Positions 1-8,942 of a stretch of DNA of 64,000 bases are shown here, piece after piece. Position 1 is the stretch's first letter. Each line of letters starts with the position of its first letter. The notes under the pieces are model-generated. The model was not told the DNA's origin. It searched no databases and worked only from the letters and a program-made list of their open reading frames with translations. The DNA comes from Anaerococcus sp. (GTDB lineage Bacteria > Bacillota > Clostridia > Tissierellales > Peptoniphilaceae), in NCBI GenBank assembly GCA_030532385.1, contig JAUNLG010000001.1, positions 1-64,000 of the forward strand, read 5' to 3'. The translations under genes were made by a program, and so were the position numbers.

Positions 1-2
1 TA

Positions 3-965
3 AGAGAAATTAGAGGTGGAAGATATTGCGATACTGATGCTATCATGTATAGGCAATTAGATAGCCTATCTTCTTTAGAGACAAAGGAAAAATCAACCTA
101 CTCTCCAAAAGAGATGCTAACACCAATGACAGAAACATTATTTTATTTCAATGAAGATACTTACACTGAAACAAGTGAAAGGTATAAGAAAAAAGTTCTA
201 GTTTTTGTAAGGGCTTGTGATATCAACGCAATAAAATACTTAGATGATATGTATCTAAAAAATGGTAATGTTGAGGATCCTTTCTATAAGAGACGTAAGA
301 AAATGGTTCATTATGCCCTAATGGAATGTCCTCATTCATTGGATAATCACTGTTTCTGTGTATCAACAAATTCTAATAAGACTGATGATTACACAATTGC
401 AGTTAGGTTTAATGATGATGATTCAATGAATGTAAAACTTAAGGATGAAGTTTACGAAAACCTTTTTGAAGGCTTTGAAAATGAAGACTTTGACCTAAAA
501 TTCCCTGAAGAAAATACCTTTACAGTAGAATTTCCTGAAATAAGAGATAATAGGGAAGCAAACGAACTTGCCAAAGATCCTTTATGGGATGAGTATAACA
601 AAAGATGTATAGGATGTGGTTCTTGTACAACTTCATGTTCAACCTGTACTTGCTTTACAACAAGAGATTTAGTCTATACTGCCAATGCCAATGTTGGTGA
701 AAGAAGAAGGACCAACGCTTCTTGTATGACCAAAGACTTTGATCTAGTAGCAGGAGGAGGAAAGTTTAGACCTAGCATAAAAGATAGGTATAGGTATAAG
801 ATATTACATAAAATATATGCCCATAACCACAGGTTTGGGGATGGCCCAATGTGCGTAGGATGCGGACGTTGTTCAGCCCACTGCCCACAACTTATAAGCT
901 ACCCTGAAACAATCAATAAGGTTTCTAAGGCACTTATTAGAATAAGAGAAGGAGAGGATAAGTAA
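3..965 (+). CDS. asrA: Anaerobic sulfite reductase subunit A (5' truncated by window start)
   Basis: This is the electron-transfer subunit of the AsrABC siroheme sulfite reductase, which passes electrons to AsrC for reduction of sulfite to sulfide. The open frame runs to the window edge, and the 14 codons before the first ATG (position 45) read like AsrA sequence (GGRYCDTDA), so the true start lies upstream. About 320 residues are visible. Two ferredoxin-type cysteine clusters are present: CIGCGSC with further cysteines near the middle, and CVGCGRCSAHCP near the C terminus, both expected to bind 4Fe-4S clusters. The stop overlaps the asrB start by one base (TAATG), indicating translational coupling. 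Identification is firm from the motifs and the asrB-asrC context. Confidence 0.93.
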   Translation, partial: REIRGGRYCDTDAIMYRQLDSLSSLETKEKSTYSPKEMLTPMTETLFYFNEDTYTETSERYKKKVLVFVRACDINAIKYLDDMYLKNGNVEDPFYKRRKKMVHYALMECPHSLDNHCFCVSTNSNKTDDYTIAVRFNDDDSMNVKLKDEVYENLFEGFENEDFDLKFPEENTFTVEFPEIRDNREANELAKDPLWDEYNKRCIGCGSCTTSCSTCTCFTTRDLVYTANANVGERRRTNASCMTKDFDLVAGGGKFRPSIKDRYRYKILHKIYAHNHRFGDGPMCVGCGRCSAHCPQLISYPETINKVSKALIRIREGEDK

Positions 966-1795
966 TGGAAAAAAATATAATAAAAGATTCTTCATTAGAA
1001 GAAAATCCTATTCGTCCTAAGGCTTACAAGATACTTGACATAAAAAAGCATACAGACATAGAATGGACCTTTAGGATTGAGTTTGACAAAGACTTATTAC
1101 CTGGCCAATTTTTGGAATTATCCCTACCAAGAACAGGTGAGGCTCCAATTTCAGTAAGTGGTTATGGTGAAGGTTTTGCTGAACTTACCATAAGAAATGT
1201 AGGAGAAGTAACAAGAAAACTTTTTGAAAAAAATGTTGGAGATAGCATCTTTGCTAGAGGACCTTACGGCAATGGCTGGCCAATAGATGAACTAAAGGGC
1301 AAAAATGTAGTAATAGTTGCAGGTGGAACAGGCCTATCACCAGTTAGGGGACTTATAGAATATATAAGAAATAACAAGGAAGAATTTAAACATCTTTACC
1401 TAATAGCAGGCTTTAAAAACCATGAAGCTGTCTTATTTAAAGATGACCTAAAGGTATGGAAAGAAGCTTCAAATATAAGCCCAACCTACAGCCTTGATAC
1501 AGAAGAATATGAGGACTTTAAAAAAGGTATGGTAACAGAATTTATCAAGGATATTCCATTCGAAGACTTTGGCGATTCTTATGCTTGCCTAATGGTAGGA
1601 CCTCCTGTTATGTTAAGATTTACAGCCCTAGCTTTCCTAAAGGAGAAAGTTAAGGAAGAGAAAATCTGGACAAGCTTTGAAAGAAAGATGTCTTGTGGAG
1701 TTGGAAAATGTGGACACTGTAGGATAAATGACACCTACGTATGTGCTGATGGCCCAGTCTTTAATTACACAAAGGCAAAAGAGTTGTTGGATTAA
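965..1795 (+). CDS. asrB: Anaerobic sulfite reductase subunit B
   Basis: This is the flavin-containing NAD(P)H-oxidising subunit of the dissimilatory-type anaerobic sulfite reductase. The 276-residue protein has the ferredoxin-reductase fold seen in PyrK/AsrB proteins: an N-terminal FAD-binding barrel, a glycine-rich nucleotide-binding segment (VIVAGGTGLSPVRGL) near residue 120, and a C-terminal cysteine motif (CGVGKCGHCRI followed by a fourth Cys) that binds a 2Fe-2S cluster. It starts on the ATG overlapping the asrA stop and ends 9 bases before asrC, so the three subunits are made from one message. It is cytoplasmic by sequence, with no signal peptide or membrane segment. Confidence 0.94.
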   Translation: MEKNIIKDSSLEENPIRPKAYKILDIKKHTDIEWTFRIEFDKDLLPGQFLELSLPRTGEAPISVSGYGEGFAELTIRNVGEVTRKLFEKNVGDSIFARGPYGNGWPIDELKGKNVVIVAGGTGLSPVRGLIEYIRNNKEEFKHLYLIAGFKNHEAVLFKDDLKVWKEASNISPTYSLDTEEYEDFKKGMVTEFIKDIPFEDFGDSYACLMVGPPVMLRFTALAFLKEKVKEEKIWTSFERKMSCGVGKCGHCRINDTYVCADGPVFNYTKAKELLD

Positions 1796-1804
1796 GGAGA
1801 GATT

Positions 1805-2833
1805 ATGACAAAAGATATAAATATAGGAGAATTGAGAGAAACCTGTTTTAGGCAATCAAAAGTTCCTGGCGAATTTATGCTTCAAATGAGAGTTCCTGGC
1901 GGAGTAGTAGACTCAAAGTGGCTAGGTAAGGTTCAATATATCTGTCAAACCTGGGGAAATGGTGACTTTCACATAGGAACTAGACAAACTTTTGATATTC
2001 CTGGAATTAAGTATGAAAATGTTCCTGAAGTAAAAGAATATATAAGAGATTACATAGATGCTATCGAAAATGATATGTGTGATGTAGGCATGGATGTAAC
2101 AGATGAAGGTTATCCTTTCATAGGACCTCGTAACATAGTAGCTTGTATAGGTGGAGTCCACTGTATAAAGGCAGCTCAAAACACCCAAAGACTTGCCCAT
2201 AAGCTTGAAAAAATTATCTATCCAAGTCCTTACCATATTAAAATTGCAATAGCAGGTTGTCCAAACGACTGCGCTAAGGCTCACTTTACAGACTTTGGTT
2301 TTATAGGAACAACTAAGCCTGTCTATGAAATAGATCGTTGTATAGGATGTGGAGCTTGTGTTGATAAGTGTAAGGCTGCTGCTACAAGAGTCCTTGAATT
2401 AAACGATAACTTTAAGGTTGATAAGGATGCTTGTTGCTGTGTTGGATGTGGTGAGTGTGTAACAGCTTGTCCAACAAGTGCATGGAGACGTGATGAAAAG
2501 AAACTTTGGACTGTAATGATAGGTGGTAGAACTGGTAAGCAATACCCAAGAATGGGAACCATGTTTGCTAAGTTTATGTCTGAAGATGCAATAATTCAAA
2601 TGATGAAAAACTGGCAAGAATTCTCAAGATATGTCCTAGATGGAAAACCTGTCTACCTACACGGTGGCCACTTGATGGATAGGGTGGGCTTTCCTACCTT
2701 TAAGAAGATGATGCTAAAAGATGTTGACCTAAACCCAGAATGTATCATAGCTGACAGGGTAAACTGGACAGAAAAAGAATACAGAAGCAACATCAATGTT
2801 AAGCCATTGGAAGATCATAAAGCGTGGAAATAA
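1805..2833 (+). CDS. asrC: Anaerobic sulfite reductase subunit C (siroheme catalytic subunit)
   Basis: This catalytic subunit reduces sulfite to sulfide with six electrons. The 342-residue sequence carries the siroheme/4Fe-4S cysteine pattern of the nitrite/sulfite reductase family (CIGGVHC about residue 115, then AGCPNDCAKA about residue 150), followed by two ferredoxin clusters (CIGCGACVDKC and CVGCGECVTACP) around residues 175-225. An ATG with a GGAGAG ribosome site lies 9 bases after asrB. The gene completes a classic asrABC operon, which in this kind of organism supports sulfite detoxification or use as an electron sink. A ferritin-like gene follows after 9 bases and probably shares the transcript. 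Confidence 0.95.
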   Translation: MTKDINIGELRETCFRQSKVPGEFMLQMRVPGGVVDSKWLGKVQYICQTWGNGDFHIGTRQTFDIPGIKYENVPEVKEYIRDYIDAIENDMCDVGMDVTDEGYPFIGPRNIVACIGGVHCIKAAQNTQRLAHKLEKIIYPSPYHIKIAIAGCPNDCAKAHFTDFGFIGTTKPVYEIDRCIGCGACVDKCKAAATRVLELNDNFKVDKDACCCVGCGECVTACPTSAWRRDEKKLWTVMIGGRTGKQYPRMGTMFAKFMSEDAIIQMMKNWQEFSRYVLDGKPVYLHGGHLMDRVGFPTFKKMMLKDVDLNPECIIADRVNWTEKEYRSNINVKPLEDHKAWK

Positions 2834-2842
2834 GGAGTTAAT

Positions 2843-3322
2843 ATGTCAACAGAAATATTTGGTGTAAGAGATTTACTAGAATCTTTAGTTAGACTAGAAC
2901 AAAATGGTTATAACTTCTACTCTGAAGCTAGCAAAAAATTTGATGACCTAGAGATTAGGGAATTCTTTAAATTTCTAGCAGAAGAAGAACTAGGCCACGA
3001 ACAACTATATAAGGGTCTTGCAGAAGAAGTAGGAAGCAATGTTTCAAACACAAGTAGAAGTTCTTATGATGAAGAATACAATGAATACTTAAAATCACTA
3101 GTAGAAAATTCATTTGACTTTAACCTAGATGAGAACCTAACAGATGTAAAAGCTGTCTACAAATTTGCCCTAGGTCTTGAAAAAGACACAATAATCTTTA
3201 TAGGTGAGATAAGAAACCTCCTACCTGACTTTAAAAAAGATATCTTTGAAAGAGTAGAAAAAGAAGAAAGAAACCATATCAAGTTAATCAATGATTGGTA
3301 TAGAAAATATATAGAAAAATAA
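2843..3322 (+). CDS. Rubrerythrin-like / ferritin-family diiron protein
   Basis: This 159-residue four-helix protein has a duplicated diiron ligand pattern: Glu19, then Glu49-x-x-His52 in the first half, and Glu112, then Glu141-x-x-His144 in the second. That is the arrangement of ferritin-like/rubrerythrin domains. No C-terminal rubredoxin domain is present, so it is shorter than classical rubrerythrin (about 190 residues). It starts 9 bases after asrC behind an AAGGAG site, so it is probably the last gene of the asr operon. A role in peroxide reduction or iron handling protecting the oxygen-sensitive sulfite reductase is an inference from this context. A strong hairpin terminator follows its stop. 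Confidence 0.82.
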   Translation: MSTEIFGVRDLLESLVRLEQNGYNFYSEASKKFDDLEIREFFKFLAEEELGHEQLYKGLAEEVGSNVSNTSRSSYDEEYNEYLKSLVENSFDFNLDENLTDVKAVYKFALGLEKDTIIFIGEIRNLLPDFKKDIFERVEKEERNHIKLINDWYRKYIEK

Positions 3323-3334
3323 AATCCTATAAAC

Positions 3335-3370
3335 AAAAAATAGTGCTAGGTCCTACTAGCACTATTTTTT
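3335..3370. terminator. Bidirectional terminator between the asr operon and recQ
   Basis: A perfect 15-bp inverted repeat (3335-3349 with 3356-3370) has an A-run on one flank and a T-run on the other. It can therefore stop both the plus-strand asr operon and the convergent minus-strand recQ transcript. Confidence 0.9.
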
Positions 3371-3380
3371 AATCCATAAT

Positions 3381-5159
3381 TTATCCCTTATATTCCCTAA
3401 GCTCTGCTAAGAAAATATCCCCATACTGGATTAGCTTTCTTTCTCCTACTCCCTTTACCATAAGCATCTCTTCCTCATTCTTAGGCCTTAATCTTGCCAT
3501 TTCTTTTAGGGTCTTATCTGAAAAAATTATAAAGGGTGGGACATTTCTTTTTCTAGATAAGTCTAGCCTAATTTTTTTAAGATAAGCAAAAAGGTCCTTA
3601 TCAAAAGTCTGATCTTCTTTTCTTTGACCTTCTTCTCTTTTGATATCAAGGTAGACTTTTTTCTTATCAAAAAGAACCTCCTTGGACTTTTGGGTAAGTT
3701 TTAAGATAGGATAAGGGTTAGAAGAAACCCTTATATATCCATCTGCTATTAGCTTACCTACCAATTCTTTTATATAAGCCTTATCATCATCCTTCATTAT
3801 CCCGTAGGTGGATAGCTTATCTAGGCCTCTTTTTTTTATATTCACATTCTTAGCCCCCTTTAAGGAATCTATTAAGATTCCAAAGCCATAGGCTTGTTTT
3901 AACCTAAAGATTGCCGATAAGACCTTCTGGCTATCAATACTTACATCTACTTTTTCTATGCTAGATAAGCAGTTTGAACACTTATTGCAAGGTTTTTTAA
4001 AATCTTGACCAAAATATCCTAGGATAAAAGACCTTAGGCAGGTTGATGTGTTGGTATAATTTATCATCACCTGGAGTTTATCCAACTGCCTTAATTTAAA
4101 GTCATAGTTATCAGAAAGGTTGATCAAATGTTTGTTTATTATAATATCTTGGGCTGAGTAAAGGAGGATACAATCAGACTCCTCCCCATCTCTGCCAGCC
4201 CTTCCTGCCTCTTGGTAGTAAGATTCCATATCCTTAGGAGTATTATAGTGGATTACAAACCTTACATTGGACTTATCTATGCCCATGCCAAAGGCATTGG
4301 TTGCTACTATGATTTTTTTCTTATCATAGATAAAATCTTCCTGGTCTTTTCTTCTTAAATTTTCATCTAAGCCTGCATGGTAGATTAAAGGATCAAAACC
4401 AGCTTTTTTTAGACCTTTATAGATACTTTCTACCCTCTTTCTTGTTGCAGCATAGATTATTCCCGAATCATCCATATGCTCTTTTAGGTAAGAGATTAGA
4501 TAGTCCATCTTATTCTTTACTTTTTTTATGGCAAAATATAAGTTTTCCCTATCAAAGCCTGTTATCTTTACCAAAGGATCTTTTAGCCCTAAGTTTTTTA
4601 TAATATCTCTTGCAACCTCCTTGGTCGCTGTCGCTGTAAAGGCTGTTAGCTGGATATCTCTTCCCAAATCTTCTATAAACTTTGGTATTAGGGTATAGGA
4701 TGGCCTAAAGTCATGGCCCCATTGGGATATGCAGTGGGCCTCATCTACTGCTATGAAACTTATAGGGATATCCCTTAAAAAATCTTTAAAAAACTCATTT
4801 TCTAATCTTTCAGGAGCTATATATAGGAGTTTGATGGAAGCTTTTTTGATATCACTTAAGACCTTCTTATAAGCCTTAGCCGATAGGCTTGAATTTATAA
4901 AACCTGCCCTTATCCCTGCTTCTTTTAGGGCATCTACCTGGTCTTTCATCAAGGATATCAAAGGTGATATGACCAAGGCTAGGCCATCTTTCATTAAGGC
5001 TGGCAATTGGTAGCAAATAGACTTTCCCCCTCCTGTTGGAAGGATGGCTAAGGCATCCCTTCCCTGCATTATCTCATTTATTATCTCTCCTTGACCCTTC
5101 CTAAAAGTGTCATAGCCAAAGTATTTTTTTAAATTTCTTATTAGATCTTCTTCGCTCAT
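3381..5159 (-). CDS. recQ: ATP-dependent DNA helicase RecQ
   Basis: This 3'-5' DNA helicase acts in recombination and stalled-fork repair. The 592-residue protein has the full helicase core: Walker A GGGKSICYQ near residue 45, the RecQ-type DEAH box (DEAHCISQWGHDFR) near residue 138, the TATAT motif, and the arginine-finger motif QEAGRAGRDG near residue 320. A cysteine cluster (about residues 373-392) and winged-helix RQC domain follow, and a C-terminal HRDC-like domain ends the protein (KGVGERKL near residue 575). Length and domain order match bacterial RecQ. It has its own ATG with SD-like bases upstream and is separated from the upstream operon by a terminator. Confidence 0.94.
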   Translation of the reverse strand: MSEEDLIRNLKKYFGYDTFRKGQGEIINEIMQGRDALAILPTGGGKSICYQLPALMKDGLALVISPLISLMKDQVDALKEAGIRAGFINSSLSAKAYKKVLSDIKKASIKLLYIAPERLENEFFKDFLRDIPISFIAVDEAHCISQWGHDFRPSYTLIPKFIEDLGRDIQLTAFTATATKEVARDIIKNLGLKDPLVKITGFDRENLYFAIKKVKNKMDYLISYLKEHMDDSGIIYAATRKRVESIYKGLKKAGFDPLIYHAGLDENLRRKDQEDFIYDKKKIIVATNAFGMGIDKSNVRFVIHYNTPKDMESYYQEAGRAGRDGEESDCILLYSAQDIIINKHLINLSDNYDFKLRQLDKLQVMINYTNTSTCLRSFILGYFGQDFKKPCNKCSNCLSSIEKVDVSIDSQKVLSAIFRLKQAYGFGILIDSLKGAKNVNIKKRGLDKLSTYGIMKDDDKAYIKELVGKLIADGYIRVSSNPYPILKLTQKSKEVLFDKKKVYLDIKREEGQRKEDQTFDKDLFAYLKKIRLDLSRKRNVPPFIIFSDKTLKEMARLRPKNEEEMLMVKGVGERKLIQYGDIFLAELREYKG

Positions 5160-5172
5160 TTTCTCCGCCTAA

Positions 5173-5206
5173 CAAAAAAATAATTAAGCCTTGGCCTAAT
5201 TATTTT
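5173..5206 (-). terminator. Rho-independent terminator of the truA/ecf operon
   Basis: The 14-bp stem (5177-5190 with 5193-5206, one mismatch) is followed on the minus strand by seven T residues. The stem includes the TAG stop codon of the DUF4097 gene, so the operon ends abruptly before recQ. Confidence 0.85.
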
Positions 5207-6203
5207 CTTCTTGGCCATCAAGGCCTGTATTCTCTTCTTCTAAATCTTGATCTTTTGTGGTTTGCCTATCATTGGTCACATATTCTTCATCATCAAGCTT
5301 GGCACCCTCTCCCTTGTTAAAGTTTATGTCTCCAATTTTTGTAGTCATTGATATATTATACTTACCATCATTTTCGCTTTGGTAGCCATCTTTTATGTTC
5401 CTATAAGATATATTTCCTAGGGTGAAGTTACCTACTCCTAGTTTTGCTGATATCTTATAATTATCAATAGTCTTATCAGCCCCTACATTTATATCCCCAG
5501 TTTGGGTTATAAATTCCAGCCTATTTCCAAGGCTTGAGTCCATGATATTTATATTGCCAGTTGTTGTTTCTAATTTGGTATTTACAAGCTCTGCCCTATT
5601 TAGGTTTATAGACCCTGATTCATTTTTGATAGAGCCTTGAAAGTAGGCATTATCTACAGTTATATTGCCGCTTTTTATCTCAAGGTCAAAGTTTTTTACT
5701 TCAAGGTCTGTAATCTTAACATCACCTGCACTGATCTTTCCCTTAATTTCATCAAGGCCACCTTCCATTGGTAGGAAGATCCTTACTATAGGAATTTTAT
5801 CCTTCATATAAAGCTCTTTGCCTATGATATTGCTCTTAAGCTTAAGGTTTCCCTCATCAAATGAAACTTCCATATTATAAGAGTTCTCTTCTCCCCTATA
5901 AAGAACTGTATATTCTATATAAGGGTTGGTATTTGACCTTTGGATTCTTACATCTGAGCTTCCTAGGTCAAAATCTATAGAAGTTATTTTATTTAAGTCT
6001 ACCCTCATTATCCTAGACTGGTTGTAGGAATTATCATCAATCTGGCTGGTTGTGGCAAGGTTTTTGCCTAGGTTTAAGGGCTTATTTATAAACAAATAAA
6101 TACCAAATCCTAAAAGGGCAATTATTAAGATTACGAGTAAGGATTTTACCTTAAATTTCTTATCACTTTTTTGCTTTTCTTTATTTTCCATCATCTTCTC
6201 CAA
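5196..6203 (-). CDS. DUF4097-type membrane-anchored beta-repeat protein
   Basis: The exact function is unknown. The 335-residue protein has a lysine-rich N terminus, one transmembrane helix around residues 22-40, and a long extracellular region of short repeating beta strands with the pattern 'G-(x)-I-x-(L/V)' (SGNITVDNAYF, TGNINIMDSSL, TGDINVGADK). That pattern is the hallmark of DUF4097/LiaX-like putative adhesin domains, which form beta-helix-like stacks. The C-terminal 35 residues are acidic and low complexity. The start overlaps the end of the preceding small membrane gene by 23 bases, so the pair is likely co-translated. In other Firmicutes such domains are linked to envelope stress sensing; applying that here is inference. 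Confidence 0.7.
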   Translation of the reverse strand: MEKMMENKEKQKSDKKFKVKSLLVILIIALLGFGIYLFINKPLNLGKNLATTSQIDDNSYNQSRIMRVDLNKITSIDFDLGSSDVRIQRSNTNPYIEYTVLYRGEENSYNMEVSFDEGNLKLKSNIIGKELYMKDKIPIVRIFLPMEGGLDEIKGKISAGDVKITDLEVKNFDLEIKSGNITVDNAYFQGSIKNESGSINLNRAELVNTKLETTTGNINIMDSSLGNRLEFITQTGDINVGADKTIDNYKISAKLGVGNFTLGNISYRNIKDGYQSENDGKYNISMTTKIGDINFNKGEGAKLDDEEYVTNDRQTTKDQDLEEENTGLDGQEENN

Positions 6204-6564
6204 ACTTAGCTTGCAAAAATATAAAAATTAGACTTATGACAAAGATAGATCCTATATAATATATACTAAAGTCCCCTAAAAAGGGTCCCAAAAAATATCC
6301 ATACATTGGCTCCATCGGACTTTTCAGTATATATTGTACCATAAAGGCTAGGCTTATTACATTATAAATTGCTAGGAAAAGATTAAGAAAGATCCTAGCT
6401 ATCCTCAAGTTATTTTGTCCAATGAAAATTATAAGTACTAGGATAAGAAAGGAAGCCAGAATCAAATATACAAGGGCCCTAGAAGGTCCTATAAATATCC
6501 CTAAAAAAATACTAAATAATAATATGCTTATAGCCTTAAATTCTTTAAATAAATCTTCTTTCAA
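6181..6564 (-). CDS. Small four-helix membrane protein, TTG start
   Basis: The family is not recognised. From the TTG at 6564 the product is 127 residues with four hydrophobic segments separated by short loops. I chose TTG because GGAGGG sits 7 bases upstream (6571-6576) and the codon overlaps the truA stop as TTGA, a typical coupled junction. A TTG 15 bases further upstream is possible but lies within the ribosome site region. The gene is between truA and the DUF4097 gene and overlaps the latter, so the two membrane proteins probably act together, perhaps as a small envelope module. Confidence 0.6.
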   Translation of the reverse strand: MKEDLFKEFKAISILLFSIFLGIFIGPSRALVYLILASFLILVLIIFIGQNNLRIARIFLNLFLAIYNVISLAFMVQYILKSPMEPMYGYFLGPFLGDFSIYYIGSIFVISLIFIFLQAKFGEDDGK

Positions 6565-7301
6565 AAGTCTACCCTCCAAAGGTAAAGACCTCCTGGTCCT
6601 AGGGCTGGATTAGCCTTTTTCCTAGAATTTTTATCAAGGAAGTTTTTAAAATCATCTAGGCTAAGCCTTCCCCTAGCAAGCTCTACTAGACTTCCCACCA
6701 TAAGCCTAACTTGGTTGTGGAGGAAGGATTGGCCATAAAAGTATATGGCTAAATCAGAGCCTTCTTCTTCAAAATAGGCCTTATCTATTTTTCTAATAGG
6801 ATTAACCCTAACATTTTTATCCTCTGCCATAAAAGAGCTAAAGTCATGGACCCCTTCAAGAAGCTTTAGACCTAAGTCTAGCTTATCTAAGTCCATTTTA
6901 TAAGTTATATTCTCCTTATACTTTCTAAAAATTGGATGCATATTGGTATCCCTATTTATCACATACCTATAAAGCTTGCCCCTACAAGAAAATCTGGCAT
7001 GAAAGTCTAGGTCTACCTTATTTGATGATAGGGCTAGGATATCATCAGGTAAGTACTTATTTATATGAAAGTTATAGGCCTTAGGACTTATATGTGAGGC
7101 TGTTAGAAAGTTTACAAAATGGCTTTTGGCATGAACTCCCGCATCAGTCCTCCCACAAGCTACTATCCTAATATCTTCTCCCGTAAGCTTTCTTAGGGCC
7201 TTTAACAATTCTTCTTCTACACTCCTTTGATCTTTCTGGTATTGAAATCCAGCAAAACCACTTCCATCGTAGGCTATTTCTAATAAGACATTTTTAATCA
7301 T
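6561..7301 (-). CDS. truA: tRNA pseudouridine(38-40) synthase TruA
   Basis: TruA converts uridines 38, 39 and 40 of the tRNA anticodon arm to pseudouridine. The 246-residue protein has the N-terminal YDGSGFAGFQ segment, the catalytic aspartate in CGRTDAGVHA (about residue 53), and the C-terminal FLHNQVRLMVG motif of the family. Its ATG overlaps the ecfT stop as ATGA. truA directly after the ecfA1-ecfA2-ecfT genes is a common order in Firmicutes and supports the naming of those genes. Confidence 0.95.
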   Translation of the reverse strand: MIKNVLLEIAYDGSGFAGFQYQKDQRSVEEELLKALRKLTGEDIRIVACGRTDAGVHAKSHFVNFLTASHISPKAYNFHINKYLPDDILALSSNKVDLDFHARFSCRGKLYRYVINRDTNMHPIFRKYKENITYKMDLDKLDLGLKLLEGVHDFSSFMAEDKNVRVNPIRKIDKAYFEEEGSDLAIYFYGQSFLHNQVRLMVGSLVELARGRLSLDDFKNFLDKNSRKKANPALGPGGLYLWRVDF

Positions 7302-8092
7302 ACAAAGTGAAAGATTATTACTAGGCTACAAAAGAAAATAAATCCTAAGAGGGTTATCCAATCTTTCTTTTGCATAAGGATCTCATTTAATTTAGTCCTA
7401 GGCTCTCCGACCCTATATAACCTTGCTTCCATGGCTGTGGCAAGGTCATCACTCCTCTTAAAGGAATTTATAAAAAGAGGAACTAAAAGTGGAATCATAG
7501 AAGTGGCTCTTTTAATAATATTGCCTGACTCAAAATCAGCCCCCCTAGCCATTTGGGCCATCCTTATCTTTTGGGCCTCATCAAATAAGGTTGGAATAAA
7601 CCTTAGGGAAATTGAAATCATCATAGCAAGCTCTCCTGCCGGAAAACCAAACCTCTTTAGGGGTGAAAGAAGCTTTTCAAGGCCATAAGTTAACTCCATA
7701 GGGCTTGTTGTATAGGTTAAAACTGAGGTTGAAAGGATTATAAGGATTAGCCTTAAGATTGTAAAACCTGTCCTATATACTCCCTCCTTGCTTATATTAA
7801 AGGGTCCTATAGACCATAAGACCTCTCCCCTTGTTGTCAATAAATTTATAAGACCTGTTATAATTATAATAAATATAAGGGGCTTAAGGGACCTAAAGAC
7901 ACTTTTTATAGGAATCTTTCCTACACCAAGCATGGCCAAAAGTAGGATTACAAAGGGTAGGTAACCTAAAAATGAATCTACAAAAAATATAGTTATTATA
8001 TATAAAAATACTCCAATAATCTTTACCCTAGGGTCTAGCCTATGGATAAAGGTATCAAAGGGTAGGTATTGTCCTATACTTATATTTGTCAT
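7298..8092 (-). CDS. ecfT: Energy-coupling factor transporter transmembrane protein EcfT
   Basis: EcfT is the integral membrane scaffold of the group II ECF vitamin transporter; it couples the two ATPases to exchangeable substrate-binding S components. The 264-residue protein has several hydrophobic helices and the coupling-helix motif with two Ala-Arg-Gly-like signatures (AQMARGADFESG about residue 180 and AMEARLYR about residue 220), which contact the ATPases. It lies 1 base after ecfA2 and overlaps truA by 4 bases. Its S components are encoded elsewhere; one candidate is at 24407-24946 in this window. Confidence 0.93.
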   Translation of the reverse strand: MTNISIGQYLPFDTFIHRLDPRVKIIGVFLYIITIFFVDSFLGYLPFVILLLAMLGVGKIPIKSVFRSLKPLIFIIIITGLINLLTTRGEVLWSIGPFNISKEGVYRTGFTILRLILIILSTSVLTYTTSPMELTYGLEKLLSPLKRFGFPAGELAMMISISLRFIPTLFDEAQKIRMAQMARGADFESGNIIKRATSMIPLLVPLFINSFKRSDDLATAMEARLYRVGEPRTKLNEILMQKKDWITLLGFIFFCSLVIIFHFV

Positions 8093-8093
8093 C

Positions 8094-8942
8094 CTAATTC
8101 CTCAAAACTCTCTTTAACTCTTCTACTGCATGATCAACTGTATATATATCATCCCTTACCTTGGGGTTTTTCTTCTTATACTCCCTCATAAACCTAGTCA
8201 CTTGAGGTACATCTAGGCTTATAGATTCAAGGTCCACCTTGGTAAAAGTATCATAGGTTGACTTATCTGAGTAAACTTCTCCCTTATTCATTACAATTAC
8301 CCTATCTACATACTCAGCCACATCTTCCATGGAATGAGAAACTAGAACTATAGTTAGCTCATCATCAGCCTCATATAAGGACATGATTTCATTAAATATC
8401 TCACTTCTACCCAAAGGATCAAGACCTGCTGTAAGCTCATCTAAGACTAAGACCTTAGGATTCATTGACAAAATCCCCGCTACTGCAACCCTTCTTTGTT
8501 GGCCTCCAGAAAGCTCAAAGGGTGATTGGTCCTTGTAAGTTTCATAATCAAGGCCTACCTTGGCCATAGCTACTTTAACCCTCTCTTCTACTTCTTTTTC
8601 TTTAAGACCCATATTTTTTGGACCAAAGGCAATATCTTTGGCAATGGTTTCTTCAAAAAGTTGGTGCTCTGGGTATTGAAAGACAAGTCCTACCTTAAAC
8701 CTTGCTTCTTTTCTTCTATTTTTATCCTTAGAGTTAATTCCATCTATAATACAATCTCCCTTTGAAGGAATCAAAAGGCCATTTAAAAGCTGGACTAGGG
8801 TTGACTTTCCTGATCCTGTTTGACCAATAAGCCCTATGATCTCGTGGGAATTTATAGTTAGGTTTATATCCTTAAGGGCATAAACTTCTGATGGTAGGGA
8901 TTGGTTGTAGATGTAATCAACATTTTTTAATTCTATTTTCAT
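8094..8942 (-). CDS. ecfA2: ECF transporter ATP-binding protein EcfA2
   Basis: This is one of the two ATPases of the ECF module. The 282-residue protein has Walker A (GQTGSGKSTL near residue 40), the Q-loop region VFQYPEHQLFEETI that is characteristic of EcfA proteins, the ABC signature ELSGGQQRRVA, Walker B (VLVLDELTAGLD, with Glu following Asp) and the H-loop (VSHSMEDVAEY). Its ATG overlaps the ecfA1 stop (ATGA). The order ecfA1-ecfA2-ecfT and the pairing of two unequal ATPases are standard for the module. Confidence 0.93.
   Translation of the reverse strand: MKIELKNVDYIYNQSLPSEVYALKDINLTINSHEIIGLIGQTGSGKSTLVQLLNGLLIPSKGDCIIDGINSKDKNRRKEARFKVGLVFQYPEHQLFEETIAKDIAFGPKNMGLKEKEVEERVKVAMAKVGLDYETYKDQSPFELSGGQQRRVAVAGILSMNPKVLVLDELTAGLDPLGRSEIFNEIMSLYEADDELTIVLVSHSMEDVAEYVDRVIVMNKGEVYSDKSTYDTFTKVDLESISLDVPQVTRFMREYKKKNPKVRDDIYTVDHAVEELKRVLRN

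Noticed and set aside
1637-2617. Several minus-strand open frames across asrB and asrC
   Set aside because: They are antisense shadows of the asr genes, without ribosome sites or family features.
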